A stretch of DNA of 64,000 nucleotides from CAYNND01 sp964398775 (GCA_964398775.1 CAYNND010000001.1:1-64000), one strand, 5' to 3'. Counted from the stretch's first letter, positions 15,769 to 25,288 are shown. Program-made: numbers and translations. Notes: a model not told the origin generated them from the letters alone.

Positions 15769-16962
15769 TTACTCTGTGCGTGTGTGGTACTTGTCGACTA
15801 TCTGCACAAGCACTGCCACTACTGTTTTAATATCTTCAAGAGTAGTCTCCTTTCCCCATGAGAAGCGGAGCGTGTTGGTGGCACGCCATCCGTCACCACC
15901 GAGCGCTGCGACTACTGGAGAAATAGGGTCACCTGACTCAAGGAGGCAAATAGATTTTGTACTCATCGCAATGCCGGCATGGTCGAGCGCATACATAACG
16001 TACTCACTGTCAATGCGCGGTATAGAGATGTTCAAGAGATGTGGCAATTGATCGCTATATGTGCCGTTGACAAGCACACCATCAATTACCTGCACTGACG
16101 TAATAAACTCAGTTCGCAATTCTCTGAGCTGCTTAAAGTACGTCGTGCGCTTTGCTTCAAGTTCTACACATGCAGTGGCAAAGCCTGTTGCGAGGATGGG
16201 GTCTTCAGTTCCAGGACGTATACCACGCTCTTGCGAACCACCGAAGATGGTCGGCGCAAGCTGTACACCTCGGCGCACGAACAGTGCAGCAACCCCTCTT
16301 GGTCCATACAATTTTGTAGAGGCATACGTGACAATGTCGAGTCCGACACCATGCGGCTGTGGTGATACTGCCCATGGAGCTTGCCCTGCATCACTGTGAA
16401 AAACTATTTCGGTATGTGTCTCTTTTTCGTATGCGCGAATGACCTGCGAAAGAGAGCGCATCGGCTGTATGGTTCCTATTTCTCCATTCGCCCACCCAAT
16501 AGATACAAGACACGTTTCTTTCGTAAGTGCAGCAAGGAGTGCAGAAGGTCTGATGCAGCCGTGTTCATCAGGTTGCACTTCGGTGACATCAGCATACATT
16601 CTAAACTCGTCTGAACGACATACCGCAAGTACTGAGGAGTGCTCGATTGCTGCAATAACAACATGACCACGCTTCCCCGTCTTCTGATACTGAGCTTTGA
16701 TAACACCGAAGAGAGCAATATTATTCCCCTCGGTTGCGCCAGAAGTAAAAATAATTTCCTGTGGCTTCACTGCGAGTACCTGTGCGAGTGTCGCGCGTGC
16801 AGCATCGAGAACCTTTCGCGCAGCAAGACCATCTGAGTGTGGTGCCCCTGGATTTGCATACACATCTCGCACACGCTCCATTGCTGCGTATGCAATGTCA
16901 CTACAGGGCGTCGCGGCTGCGTAGTCCATGTAGATACGTGATGTCTGTGTTTTTCGAGGCAT
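15769..16962 (-). CDS. cysteine desulfurase (NifS/IscS-like, class V aminotransferase fold)
   Basis: 397 residues. Motifs: YMDYAAATPC at the start, IIFTSGATEGNNIALFG, AIEHSSVL with the PLP-contacting His, FHSDAGQAPW with the PLP Asp, and YASTKLYGPRGVAALFV with the PLP Lys. The RGIRPGTEDP substrate loop and a Cys in GIAMSTKSICLLESGD, at the position of the persulfide-forming Cys, complete the set. The enzyme turns cysteine into alanine and hands sulfur to Fe-S assembly or tRNA thiolation. No iscU, sufU or mnmA is adjacent, so the acceptor is unknown. The loop around the active Cys (KSICLL) is unusual compared with the common SACSSG form. Confidence 0.88.
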   Translation of the reverse strand: MPRKTQTSRIYMDYAAATPCSDIAYAAMERVRDVYANPGAPHSDGLAARKVLDAARATLAQVLAVKPQEIIFTSGATEGNNIALFGVIKAQYQKTGKRGHVVIAAIEHSSVLAVCRSDEFRMYADVTEVQPDEHGCIRPSALLAALTKETCLVSIGWANGEIGTIQPMRSLSQVIRAYEKETHTEIVFHSDAGQAPWAVSPQPHGVGLDIVTYASTKLYGPRGVAALFVRRGVQLAPTIFGGSQERGIRPGTEDPILATGFATACVELEAKRTTYFKQLRELRTEFITSVQVIDGVLVNGTYSDQLPHLLNISIPRIDSEYVMYALDHAGIAMSTKSICLLESGDPISPVVAALGGDGWRATNTLRFSWGKETTLEDIKTVVAVLVQIVDKYHTRTE

Positions 16963-17001
16963 AGATGCTGCATCCTACAAAAGACCAAGGAATACTCAAG
17001 T

Positions 17002-19518
17002 TTACTCGTTTACCTTAAAATCACCTTTTAGTTTCGCGGTGAGTGTGTCAATACTCATCGCAACACCTTGCAAGCCCGGCTGCGCGAGGGATGTCGACTT
17101 TCGCTTTGCATAGAAGGAATCAAACCACTTCCAAAAATCTTTTGTTTTTAAGACTGCAGAATAATCTATCTGGACAGGCACTCCTCCGACCCTCGAAGGA
17201 ATCGTTGAGGCGATAACTCCTTTCTGCAAACGGACATTTGGAACAAGCTGCGCGATACGCTCTTCGGGAAGTTCATTTATAAAACGAGCAAATGCATGAG
17301 TAAACCAATCTGTTGCCTTTCGTTCATCGGGGGTCAATGTGCGTGTATCTCCAACATATGCGCGCACTAACTTCAAGAGTCCGTACGTGCCATGTTCGCT
17401 TGTGACTGGTGCAGTAAAGGCTTTTTGCAATTGCGCCATCTGCGCATCAAGCTCTTTCGGCACTGTCGGCGATAGTACAAAAGATGGCCGTGGCACCTCA
17501 ACTGTCATAGTGCGCTCAGGCAATGTACCGAGAGAAGGTATCGTGACAGTTACTCCAGACTTAGAGTCACGAAGTCCTGCCTCTGGACTCTGGCGTTCAA
17601 TCTGTATTCCAGTATCTGGCGCAGGCTGCGCATCTCGCTTACTATCAACATCAACCATCGGTTCTTTCTGTGGAGCATCAGGTATCTGCACAAACAATCC
17701 AAACGTTCCGCCGAGCATCGCCGCAACAACACGAGACACTTTTGTGCGGAGACTGCGATACGGTGAACGCACTGACTCGCGAGTATGTGTACTGCGCTCC
17801 ATGCGAGCGAGCGTGTCATCAATACTTGCCTCGCTTGCTCGCTCTTCGATACCGGTGATGCGCGACTCAGAAATGATGAGTGAGCTGTTAGCGTACCGTA
17901 TCGCTTCAGCGAGTGATTTGTACGTTCCTGAATGAATCTGGTCTACAAGCCGCGCGTCTTGCACAACTGTTGCAATTGCCGTTGGGATATGGAATGTAAT
18001 GCGGTTATCTATTCGCTCAAAACGAACACGGTGGTAAGTTGCTGTCTCAAGAACACCTTCTGCGAGATACTCGAATGCTTTTTGAGCCTTTTCCTGCCTC
18101 TGTCGAGGGGCTTCAAATATTTTCAACACGCGCGCAATCATCGCTTCTACATGTTCAGTCAAAACTGCAGTGTCTGATAGCCCTTCATCGCGAAGCTTCT
18201 CTTCAAGAGCGTGCACATCAGGAAAGACGCCCCTGCGAATAGTGTTTAATTCATCTAGAATTTTTTTTGCTTCATCGAGCAACGCTAGCTCTTTGCCAGT
18301 ATATCGCGCGTGTACATTCTCACCGCGCACATCAGCCTGCGAGAGTGTTGATTCGATTCTCTGTGCAAGCTGAGTGATTGGACTCAGTAATGCCTCCCGT
18401 TTCTTTATGTCTGACTCGACTTTCTCTCGCTGGTCCTTTTGAGCGGCAGTAAGTGCGTCACGAAATGCGATGAGACCTGCGCGAGCAGATGCAAATCTCA
18501 CTGTGTCAGTCGATGTTCTATCGTGTGCGTCTTCAACAAGTGCTTTGACGTGCTCATACTGTGCCCTGAGGACACTATCAAGCTCATGTGCACCCGCAAG
18601 GCGCTCTACTACACCAAAGAGACGCTCTACACTACTCTCTTCTCGCTCGAGGTCTGCAACCAAGAAACCGCCAATCGTCTTCACTGCAGAACGTTCCTCA
18701 AGTTGCATGATGATATCGTGTACATGCTCTGTGTAGCGCATCGCCGCAATCTCAACATCTTCGATACTGCGGTACTCGCCGAACTCTGGTTCCTCATCAT
18801 CAGCCTCTTCGTCTGTTTCAGCAGGTTTTTGGAAAGTTACTTTTTCATGTGATGCATTCACAAGGTCAATCAAAATGAGACCGAGATGCACATCTGCATG
18901 CTCTCCCGATATACCCTTTGCCCGTAAGGCTGCTTGTATTTTTTGATAGTCACTGTGGGCAACTTGCGCAAAAGGGATATTCTTAATTCCTTTGCTACTT
19001 GGGATTCCACGCTGAATATCGAGCCGCTCCATCAGTGATGCGATTGATTCTTTGAGAGGTACAATCGAATTTTTCAGGCGCTGTGCCTCATGAAGTCGAG
19101 CGGAGATTATATCAAGCGCTCCTTGGAGTGCAGCGAGTGCATCATGCCCAATTATGCGGTCTTCGATTGTAAACGTGTGAAGATTGCCGCTATCGGTTCG
19201 CGCACCGCGTTCAATGAGCGTCGCAATCTCTCGAAGTGCCTCTTGTTCCGTATCACCGAGCCTCCATACCGCAAGCACCTTTGCACTCAAGAAGGAAGTG
19301 ATTGAGTACGCATGCGTTGATTCAATAGGGCCATATCCTCCTGAAGCGGTCCCACCATTTACAGTTACGCTTCGCGTGTGTGAATCGAATGTAACGGAGC
19401 GACCAGTTCCTGCGAGCACTATATTGAGTGCATCGGCATATTGTGAAAGCAATGTGTTGAGTGCGTGCGGCACAGCATCTGCTTGCGCCTTCTTCTCAAA
19501 AGTACTTACTGCACTCAT
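17002..19518 (-). CDS. large coiled-coil protein with a single membrane helix, unknown function
   Basis: About 838 residues from ATG 19518, which has GGGGGA 4 nt upstream; TATAAT 9 nt before an ATG at 19545 makes that a possible leaderless start. Residues 130-600 are mostly long charged helices (for example AEQ/EKKAQ-type stretches and LEREESSVERLFGVVERLAGAH). A weak hydrophobic helix (VVAAMLGGTFGLFVQI) lies near residue 620, then a Pro-rich linker and a C-terminal domain with WFTHAFARFINELP and DFWKWFDSFYAKRK. No family recognised. It could be a structural or envelope-bridging protein. Confidence 0.6.
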   Translation of the reverse strand: MSAVSTFEKKAQADAVPHALNTLLSQYADALNIVLAGTGRSVTFDSHTRSVTVNGGTASGGYGPIESTHAYSITSFLSAKVLAVWRLGDTEQEALREIATLIERGARTDSGNLHTFTIEDRIIGHDALAALQGALDIISARLHEAQRLKNSIVPLKESIASLMERLDIQRGIPSSKGIKNIPFAQVAHSDYQKIQAALRAKGISGEHADVHLGLILIDLVNASHEKVTFQKPAETDEEADDEEPEFGEYRSIEDVEIAAMRYTEHVHDIIMQLEERSAVKTIGGFLVADLEREESSVERLFGVVERLAGAHELDSVLRAQYEHVKALVEDAHDRTSTDTVRFASARAGLIAFRDALTAAQKDQREKVESDIKKREALLSPITQLAQRIESTLSQADVRGENVHARYTGKELALLDEAKKILDELNTIRRGVFPDVHALEEKLRDEGLSDTAVLTEHVEAMIARVLKIFEAPRQRQEKAQKAFEYLAEGVLETATYHRVRFERIDNRITFHIPTAIATVVQDARLVDQIHSGTYKSLAEAIRYANSSLIISESRITGIEERASEASIDDTLARMERSTHTRESVRSPYRSLRTKVSRVVAAMLGGTFGLFVQIPDAPQKEPMVDVDSKRDAQPAPDTGIQIERQSPEAGLRDSKSGVTVTIPSLGTLPERTMTVEVPRPSFVLSPTVPKELDAQMAQLQKAFTAPVTSEHGTYGLLKLVRAYVGDTRTLTPDERKATDWFTHAFARFINELPEERIAQLVPNVRLQKGVIASTIPSRVGGVPVQIDYSAVLKTKDFWKWFDSFYAKRKSTSLAQPGLQGVAMSIDTLTAKLKGDFKVNE

Positions 19519-19569
19519 GATATCCCCCAGTACTGCATGCTGCATAGTGTGACAATTATACTATAGATT

Positions 19570-20394
19570 TTACTGAGTTCGTTTCAAAAACCACCGAAAC
19601 TCACGAGCCCAATCTGCATCTGTAGAAAATGGAATATTGTTGTGTCCTACATCAGGCACAATAAATTTTTGTTTTGGACCAATATACTTTGAAAAAAGTG
19701 TGTTCCCTTCTGAGACACCAACAACTTCATCTTTGTCAGCAAGAACAAAAAAAGCAGGCGCGCGTAGCCCATTGAGCATACTGCCGTTATCATAATTCTC
19801 GGTCAGCAACAGTGACGTTGGGAAAAATGGGAGCGTATTCCATACGACTTGTGCAAATGAATCAAACGGGGTGATGAGTAGCAATGCCCTCAGTCGTCCT
19901 TCTGCTCGGATAGCTGCATATGATGCAACGCCACTTCCTACACTTTCCCCCACCATCACAATTGGCAAATCATTTGTTTCTTCTATAACCGTAAGTGCAT
20001 CATCTGCGGCAGCAAAAAATGCTTTCTTGCTGGGGCTTCCTTCTCTTCGTCCATACCCGGGATATTCCATAACAAACACATTCCCCGGGAGCGCAATGTG
20101 TGTCAGTAAAGTTGTGTAGTACGTTCTATCGAGTGCTTCACCTGCATTCCCATGGAACACAAGATAATTTACTTCTGCCCCAGGTGAGAGACGTTTAATC
20201 CCGATGTACTTTCCATCAAGCGCATACCACTCTTCCGCGTATGCATCTGAAAGCTCACTTCGTGCTTCAGCTGTTGCGGTATGCTCTGGCTGATATATGT
20301 ATGAACGCTGCATCACAAAGAAAAAAAGAGCAACAAGCAGATAGATGGTCCCGACAGATGCAGCACTCTTGTAGAGCAAATCTTTCACAAGCAT
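19570..20394 (-). CDS. membrane-anchored alpha/beta hydrolase
   Basis: About 274 residues from ATG 20394, where TACACT lies 7 nt upstream (leaderless). One N-terminal transmembrane helix (VGTIYLLVALFFFVMQ) precedes an alpha/beta hydrolase domain of the BEM46/YqiK type. Visible are VFHGNAG (oxyanion loop), EYPGYGRREG, the nucleophile elbow GESVGSG, the acid Asp in ADKDEVV and the catalytic His in VGHNNI. The substrate is unknown; an esterase or peptidase acting at the outer face of the membrane is plausible. It is divergent from the DUF4446 gene. Confidence 0.8.
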   Translation of the reverse strand: MLVKDLLYKSAASVGTIYLLVALFFFVMQRSYIYQPEHTATAEARSELSDAYAEEWYALDGKYIGIKRLSPGAEVNYLVFHGNAGEALDRTYYTTLLTHIALPGNVFVMEYPGYGRREGSPSKKAFFAAADDALTVIEETNDLPIVMVGESVGSGVASYAAIRAEGRLRALLLITPFDSFAQVVWNTLPFFPTSLLLTENYDNGSMLNGLRAPAFFVLADKDEVVGVSEGNTLFSKYIGPKQKFIVPDVGHNNIPFSTDADWAREFRWFLKRTQ

Positions 20395-20466
20395 GAAGAA
20401 AAGTGTACCACGCAAAGCGGTATGTTTTGTGTAGACAAGTTACAGCACTACGGTATACTCATGCCC

Positions 20467-20913
20467 ATGAACGAACAGACAATTATCATTATCCTTGCAT
20501 CAGCGGTCGCACTTCTCTTTTTTGCAGTCGCGTGGCTCACACACAAACTGAATCAGCTCAGTCGAGGAAAAAATGGTCAGTCACTTGAATCAGCTATCAC
20601 ATCGGTACTTCAGTATCACGAAGAATATAAGCGCGAACACGCAAAGGCGCTCAACCGAATCGGCTCGCTTGAAGATAGAATGCGTCGCACTATTCGAAAA
20701 ATCTCAACGGTCCGCTTTGACCCATTTGAAGGCTCCGGTTCTGGAAAACAAAGTTTTGCGATAGCACTGCTTGATGATGAGGGTGACGGCGCTGTCGTAT
20801 CATCACTGCACGCTCGCGATAGTGTCCGTGTCTTTGCAAAACCTATCAGCAAATTTAACTCATCACATGAACTCTCTGAGGAAGAGCTTCGTGCTATAGC
20901 TCAGTCAAAATAG
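20467..20913 (+). CDS. DUF4446 family membrane protein
   Basis: 148 residues from ATG 20467, chosen because TATACT ends 7 nt before it; another ATG at 20461 is too close to the -10. One N-terminal transmembrane helix (IIIILASAVALLFFAVAWL), a helical linker, and then the typical DUF4446 block VRFDPFEGSGSGKQSFAIAL, LLDDEGDGAVVSSLHARD and VRVFAKPI, ending LSEEELRAIAQSK. The family is found widely in Firmicutes and CPR without a known function. Confidence 0.85.
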   Translation: MNEQTIIIILASAVALLFFAVAWLTHKLNQLSRGKNGQSLESAITSVLQYHEEYKREHAKALNRIGSLEDRMRRTIRKISTVRFDPFEGSGSGKQSFAIALLDDEGDGAVVSSLHARDSVRVFAKPISKFNSSHELSEEELRAIAQSK

Positions 20914-20939
20914 CCCCAGTGCACCCCAGACTGCCTCGT

Positions 20940-20968
20940 TTGACATAATACACATATTATGTTATTAT
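20940..20968 (+). promoter_or_regulatory. near-consensus sigma-70 promoter
   Basis: TTGACA (20,940-20,945), a 17-nt spacer and TATTAT (20,963-20,968). It drives the candidate RNA that ends at 21,234. It is one of the best promoters in the window. Confidence 0.8.
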
Positions 20969-20974
20969 ATACTT

Positions 20975-21235
20975 ACTGGTGACCATCGGGGTAAGCTAGG
21001 TACAGAGGATGCTGGAGGTCCTCTTACTCTCGGAATCATGAGCGCAAGCCATATTTCGTGTCAATGCGACAACTCGATGGAAGGCAAGTCATGCCACTGG
21101 TGTGACTTGAACACTGATTGATCCTACGGGTGACGCTGTAGATCAAACATGTTAAAACTGGAGAGCTCGAGTCCTCTCTCCACCACATTTCACCATCAAA
21201 CAAGGCGCCCCCCCTACTGGGGCGCCTTTCTTTGT
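20975..21235 (+). ncRNA. candidate 260-nt structured RNA (or short-peptide transcript)
   Basis: The transcript is delimited by the promoter at 20,940 and a strong terminator at 21,203-21,234. Hairpins: AGAGGA/TCCTCT, AAGTCA/TGACTT enclosing CAC/GTG, GATC-TAC/GTA-GATC and GGAGAG/CTCTCC. Only tiny frames exist; the best is 21,038-21,121 (27 codons, with a C-x-C and a C-x2-C), without a suitably placed ribosome-binding site. Motifs of RNase P, SRP RNA and tmRNA are absent. Identity unknown. Confidence 0.6.
21203..21234 (+). terminator. strong terminator of the 20,975 RNA
   Basis: AAGGCGCCCC and GGGGCGCCTT form a 10-bp GC-rich stem followed by TTTCTTTG on the plus strand. Confidence 0.88.
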
Positions 21236-21253
21236 CTCTACCTGCGTAACTCT

Positions 21254-22354
21254 CTACCAATTCCAGATAGCCTTCACCGCTTTCACCATATACTTAGCAA
21301 ATACGGTGAATGAGAGAATCGTCAGCGCGAAGACGAGGCCGTACCACAAGAATGATAGTACAAGTGCTGGAATCGTGAGGAGGATTGACGCCAGGGTGTC
21401 ACTCATACTGCGCAAGGTTTCCTGCACTTTATACTTCCAACTATCCTGTAAAGACTGCCAATCAACAGCGTTCCACTTTGAAACTGATACTGAGAAGTGA
21501 CTGTACGTTGTCTCAGCTATTTGATCGTCCTTGCCTCCGCTATATTGACGAATCTGCTCTTCAAGCGAAAGCTTCTCGTTCGTAAGACGCTCAACCATTG
21601 AAAGCTTTTGTGTGATGATGGTTGTGAGGTCAGTCACTCGTGCATTTTGTGTCGCAAGTGCTGAAAGACGAGTAAACGCTGCCTCAGCTTCGTTGAGTGT
21701 TGACTCAATAGAAGCAAGTCGTCGCTTCAAGATATCGACTCGGTCACTCGTATTTTCTATCCCCTGCGCTACACTCTCAACACTAACGTTCCACTCTTTC
21801 GGGTTCAGCGCTTTGAGCTTAGTCACAATCTCATCAGTCTTTTCTTTCTCAACACGGAATGAATAACTGCAATAGCGCTCTCCGTTGTTTGCAGAATCAA
21901 ACAGAACATAGCTGAGTGGCTTCAAATCTTCGATAGCTGTACACGTCTCCTTGAATTTTCTTGTTTCATAGCTTGCACTGTACCCTGCGCGCTGGTAGAG
22001 CTCAGCGTTACGTGAACCGTTTACAGACGGCAATGGCATCATCGGAGGCATCGCCATATCTGCAGCAACACTGTATGACTCTTCTGCCATCATGCCACCA
22101 CCCATTGGTGCAAAATTTGCTACCTTCTGCATCATAGATGGCGCCGAGATGTCACGACCTGCAGGGTAGCTTGCTATTCCGTATGACGGATTGATACCAC
22201 TGATAGTACGCTGTCCAAACGAGAGCAAAGCACCAAAAATAGTAAGCGCAACTGAGAGCCCCACAAGAGCGAGCATCCCTACACCAAACATTTTCATAAT
22301 AGAACCGACTGACCAATCAAAGTTTTTAATTGAAGCTTGTATTTTTTCGAACAT
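21254..22354 (-). CDS. DUF4349 membrane protein
   Basis: 366 residues. An N-terminal transmembrane helix (GMLALVGLSVALTIFGALL) is followed by a linker with MMAEESYSVAADM. The DUF4349 region carries YSFRVEKEKTDEIVTKLKAL and a long coiled coil (KRRLASIESTLNEAEAAFTRL). The C-terminus has a membrane helix (ILLTIPALVLSFLWYGLVFA) and a basic end. The family has no proven role; such proteins are usually lipoproteins or membrane proteins. The stop lies 20 nt from the terminator of the 20,975 RNA, which points the other way. Confidence 0.85.
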   Translation of the reverse strand: MFEKIQASIKNFDWSVGSIMKMFGVGMLALVGLSVALTIFGALLSFGQRTISGINPSYGIASYPAGRDISAPSMMQKVANFAPMGGGMMAEESYSVAADMAMPPMMPLPSVNGSRNAELYQRAGYSASYETRKFKETCTAIEDLKPLSYVLFDSANNGERYCSYSFRVEKEKTDEIVTKLKALNPKEWNVSVESVAQGIENTSDRVDILKRRLASIESTLNEAEAAFTRLSALATQNARVTDLTTIITQKLSMVERLTNEKLSLEEQIRQYSGGKDDQIAETTYSHFSVSVSKWNAVDWQSLQDSWKYKVQETLRSMSDTLASILLTIPALVLSFLWYGLVFALTILSFTVFAKYMVKAVKAIWNW

Positions 22355-22441
22355 ATACCCACAAGTGTAGCGCGATACCTCGCCCCTGCAAGAGGCTATA
22401 TGCGTGGAATCTGAGGTGGTTCTGTGCTAGTATCCACACCT

Positions 22442-23935
22442 ATGACCAATACTCCTCAACGTACAATCCCCCGCCCGCCAGTCATCGTGGTGATGGGTCA
22501 TGTGGACCACGGCAAGTCATCACTGCTCGACTACGTACGCAAGAGCAATATCGTCGCTGGTGAAGCAGGTGGTATCACGCAGCACATGGGCGCGTATGAG
22601 GTTGAACATGACTACGAAGGCGCGAAACGAAAAATAACCTTCCTCGATACCCCTGGGCACGCTGCATTTGGTGCTATTCGAAGTCGTGGCGCAAAGGTGG
22701 CTGATATCGGCATCCTTGTTGTATCTGCTGAAGATGGCGTGAAAGCACAGACACTCGAGGCTCGCGATTCGATAGAAGCTGCAGGTATACCGTACATCGT
22801 TGCGATGAATAAAATTGATAAACCAAACGCAGACATCAATCGCACACATGCATCTCTGATTGAACACGGTATCTACGTTGAAGGTATGGGCGGCACAACA
22901 CCGTGGTGCCCTATTTCAGCAAAAACAGGACAAGGTATAAAGGAACTGCTTGATACACTCCTGCTGCTCGCTGATGTCCAGACAGTTGAAGGTGACCCGG
23001 AAGCGCTCGCAGAAGGTGTTGTGATTGAGGCACATCATGACCCGAAGCGTGGCACCGCTGCGACTATCATCATAAAGAATGGAACACTGAAGCGCGGACA
23101 GTTTGTCTGTGCCGGAACTGCAGTAGCTCCAGTGCGCATCATGGAAGACAGTCTCGGCAAGAATCTTGAATCAGCAACTTTTTCTGCGCCTGTACGGCTC
23201 GTTGGCTTCGACCAGCTCCCTGAGGTTGGATGTACTATATCTGTATATGACACAAAGAAGGCAGCAGATGCAGGTCGCGCGGAACAACCAATAATAAACA
23301 GCCGCCAGTGGAGCGCTGAAGAAGATGGACGACTCCTCATACCACTTATCGTGAAATGTGATGTGATTGGTTCGCTCGAAGCTATCGAAGGAGCAATTGC
23401 ACCACTTACTACCGACCGAGTCATTGTACGCATTGTCCAAAAAGGAATCGGTGCAGTCTCTGAGACTGATATGAAGACAGCCCTCACCTCCCCCCACTCA
23501 CTTGTCATCGCATTCAATGTGCCGATAGAGGGACTCGCAAAAGATATTTCTGTACAACAAAAGATTTCGATTCATACATTTAACATTATCTATCGACTGA
23601 CAGAGTGGCTTGCAGATGAAGTAAAGGCAAAGACACCGAAGCGACGCGAGACTATCATCGTCGGTCAAGCGAAGGTACTTAAACGATTTAGTGAGGCGCG
23701 GAAAATCAAGACAATCGGCTGTAAGATTCTCGAAGGAGAGCTCAGAACTGAAAACGAAGTAATCATTACTCGTCGAGGCGACCATGTTGGCGAAGGTAAA
23801 ATCATTACCATTCAAGCTGCTCGACAAAGTGTCAATGTAATTACTGCAGGAAATGAATGCGGAATGCAGGTTGAGACCGATGCGGATGTACTTGAGGGTG
23901 ATACTATCACCATGCAGAAGACTATTGAAGTGTAG
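22442..23935 (+). CDS. infB: translation initiation factor IF-2 (compact)
   Basis: 497 residues, about half the length of typical bacterial IF-2, because the N-terminal domains are missing. The GTPase begins at once: GHVDHGKSSLLD (G1), GITQHMGAYEV (switch I), DTPGHAAFGAIRSRG (G3) and NKIDKPNA (G4). Domains II and III and the fMet-tRNA-binding C2 domain (TIIVGQAKVLKRFSEARKIK) follow. It positions initiator tRNA on the 30S subunit. TGC-TAGTAT, an extended -10, lies 8 nt before the ATG, so the mRNA probably has almost no leader. An in-frame GTG at 22,424 would lie upstream of that -10. rbfA follows after one unknown gene. Confidence 0.95.
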   Translation: MTNTPQRTIPRPPVIVVMGHVDHGKSSLLDYVRKSNIVAGEAGGITQHMGAYEVEHDYEGAKRKITFLDTPGHAAFGAIRSRGAKVADIGILVVSAEDGVKAQTLEARDSIEAAGIPYIVAMNKIDKPNADINRTHASLIEHGIYVEGMGGTTPWCPISAKTGQGIKELLDTLLLLADVQTVEGDPEALAEGVVIEAHHDPKRGTAATIIIKNGTLKRGQFVCAGTAVAPVRIMEDSLGKNLESATFSAPVRLVGFDQLPEVGCTISVYDTKKAADAGRAEQPIINSRQWSAEEDGRLLIPLIVKCDVIGSLEAIEGAIAPLTTDRVIVRIVQKGIGAVSETDMKTALTSPHSLVIAFNVPIEGLAKDISVQQKISIHTFNIIYRLTEWLADEVKAKTPKRRETIIVGQAKVLKRFSEARKIKTIGCKILEGELRTENEVIITRRGDHVGEGKIITIQAARQSVNVITAGNECGMQVETDADVLEGDTITMQKTIEV

Positions 23936-23972
23936 TGCTACGCTCCGCTTTCAATAATGCTATAGTTCCAGC

Positions 23973-24761
23973 ATGAAAGGATGGCCGTCACTAACTATGG
24001 CACAGCGCATGCTCCGCAAAGGTCCAAATAGGGATCGCATGATACATATTGCCCACGACCTACTCGATAACACATCATTTCCTCGAGTGAGTAGCATCGA
24101 GCGGACCGGTACAAGCGGACGTCGCATGCGTGAACACATACGACGCGATTTCCTTGATGAGGAGAAGTTGCGCGGTGTACTGAATCGATTCTCCACTCCA
24201 GGCGTCTTCCTCTCGCATGACGTTGCGGGGCGTAAAGAAGAGCGCACCGCACACGGGCATCGATTTGTTGCTATTTCTGAAGAGCACCGAGTCAGAGTTC
24301 TATTTCTTGACCCCGAACACCACGTAGGTGAACGTAATCTGTTTCGCCCATCAATATGCAACATTGTAGCAATCGAGATACCACGCATCGAGACTCCCGC
24401 AACAAATGCGACAGTGGGTGTCTTGCGCATAAAGACTACAACATCTGATTCGCAAGCACTTGATAGTTTTGTTGCACTGCAAAGACTCGCGATTGAATTT
24501 CTTGAAACTGGCGTTGTTCCATCTGTTTTTGGAGACCATGAGAAAGATACGAGTTTCGTGCTGCACAGCAACCCCGAACACTCTCTTATCCGCAGTCGGT
24601 ACACTGATTCAAAAAACCTCAGAGCTTATGCTGAGGGTGGCAGTGCCCCCGCTGTCATCCGCACAAAAGCTGCATCCTTTAACCATATTGTAACAAAATT
24701 TCTCACACGAGAGTTTAAAGAGCGACAACAGAAAAGTGCTCCAGAACACGTTGTGGCGTGA
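23973..24761 (+). CDS. hypothetical protein between infB and rbfA
   Basis: 262 residues, Arg/His-rich at the N-terminus (MAQRMLRKGPNRDRM), then a mixed alpha/beta domain (HGHRFVAISEEHRVRVLFLD, NIVAIEIPRIETPATNATV) and a basic helical end. No membrane segment or signal peptide. No family recognised. TATAGT sits 6 nt before ATG 23973 (leaderless, extended -10). Its place between two translation-initiation genes hints at a role with ribosomes or RNA, but this is position-based only. Confidence 0.65.
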   Translation: MKGWPSLTMAQRMLRKGPNRDRMIHIAHDLLDNTSFPRVSSIERTGTSGRRMREHIRRDFLDEEKLRGVLNRFSTPGVFLSHDVAGRKEERTAHGHRFVAISEEHRVRVLFLDPEHHVGERNLFRPSICNIVAIEIPRIETPATNATVGVLRIKTTTSDSQALDSFVALQRLAIEFLETGVVPSVFGDHEKDTSFVLHSNPEHSLIRSRYTDSKNLRAYAEGGSAPAVIRTKAASFNHIVTKFLTREFKERQQKSAPEHVVA

Positions 24762-24792
24762 AAAAAAGTGCAAAGTATGTATACTGCACGAT

Positions 24793-25284
24793 ATGAAATC
24801 AAAGGAACAGTACGCTGAGCACATTGCGCACCTTGCTGCACAGTTTCTCAGCCGCGCATCAAACCGCACCTCACTTATCACAGTCACTCGAGCTGACGTG
24901 ACTGACAAAATGACTGTTGCAACTGTCTACTGCTCAGTGTTCCCTGAGTCTGAGGAAGCAAACGCTCATATATTTCTAAAACGAATGGCTGGTGAATGTA
25001 AACAGTACTTGATGCACGAGCACCGCATGGTCCGTGTCCCCCACATTAATTTTGAAATCGATTATGGTGAGAAAAACAGAGTGCGGCTTGAAGAGATTTC
25101 AAAGATAACACCGAAAGAGGGTGAGGTTATGGTCACAGCACCGCATGCCGCAGAGCCGCTGAAACAGAAAGCACCGAAAAAAGCTCCAAAAAAGAAAGCT
25201 ACACTCAAGAAAGCTCCAGCAAAGAAGACCGCCGCACTGAAGAAAACTGCGCCGAAGAAAGTAGCGCGTCGCATACGAAAATAA
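24793..25284 (+). CDS. rbfA: ribosome-binding factor A with Lys/Ala-rich tail
   Basis: 163 residues. Residues 1-100 follow the RbfA KH-like fold: an N-terminal helix EQYAEHIAHLAAQFLSR, then ITVTRADVTDKMTVATVYCS and the late segment RVPHINFEIDYGEKNRVRL with the family's typical P-x-I/L-x-F. RbfA helps 30S maturation by binding the 16S 5' end. A C-terminal tail of about 50 residues made almost only of Lys, Ala and Pro is added, likely an RNA-binding extension. TATACT lies 7 nt before ATG 24793. infB precedes it by one gene, the common infB-rbfA linkage. Confidence 0.85.
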   Translation: MKSKEQYAEHIAHLAAQFLSRASNRTSLITVTRADVTDKMTVATVYCSVFPESEEANAHIFLKRMAGECKQYLMHEHRMVRVPHINFEIDYGEKNRVRLEEISKITPKEGEVMVTAPHAAEPLKQKAPKKAPKKKATLKKAPAKKTAALKKTAPKKVARRIRK

Positions 25285-25288
25285 GCTC

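Noticed and set aside
20975..21235. tmRNA, RNase P RNA or SRP RNA
   Set aside because: The 3' CTCTCTCCACCA suggested tmRNA, but there is no matching 5' acceptor half or TTCGAC word and no plausible tag frame. RNase P and SRP core motifs are absent.
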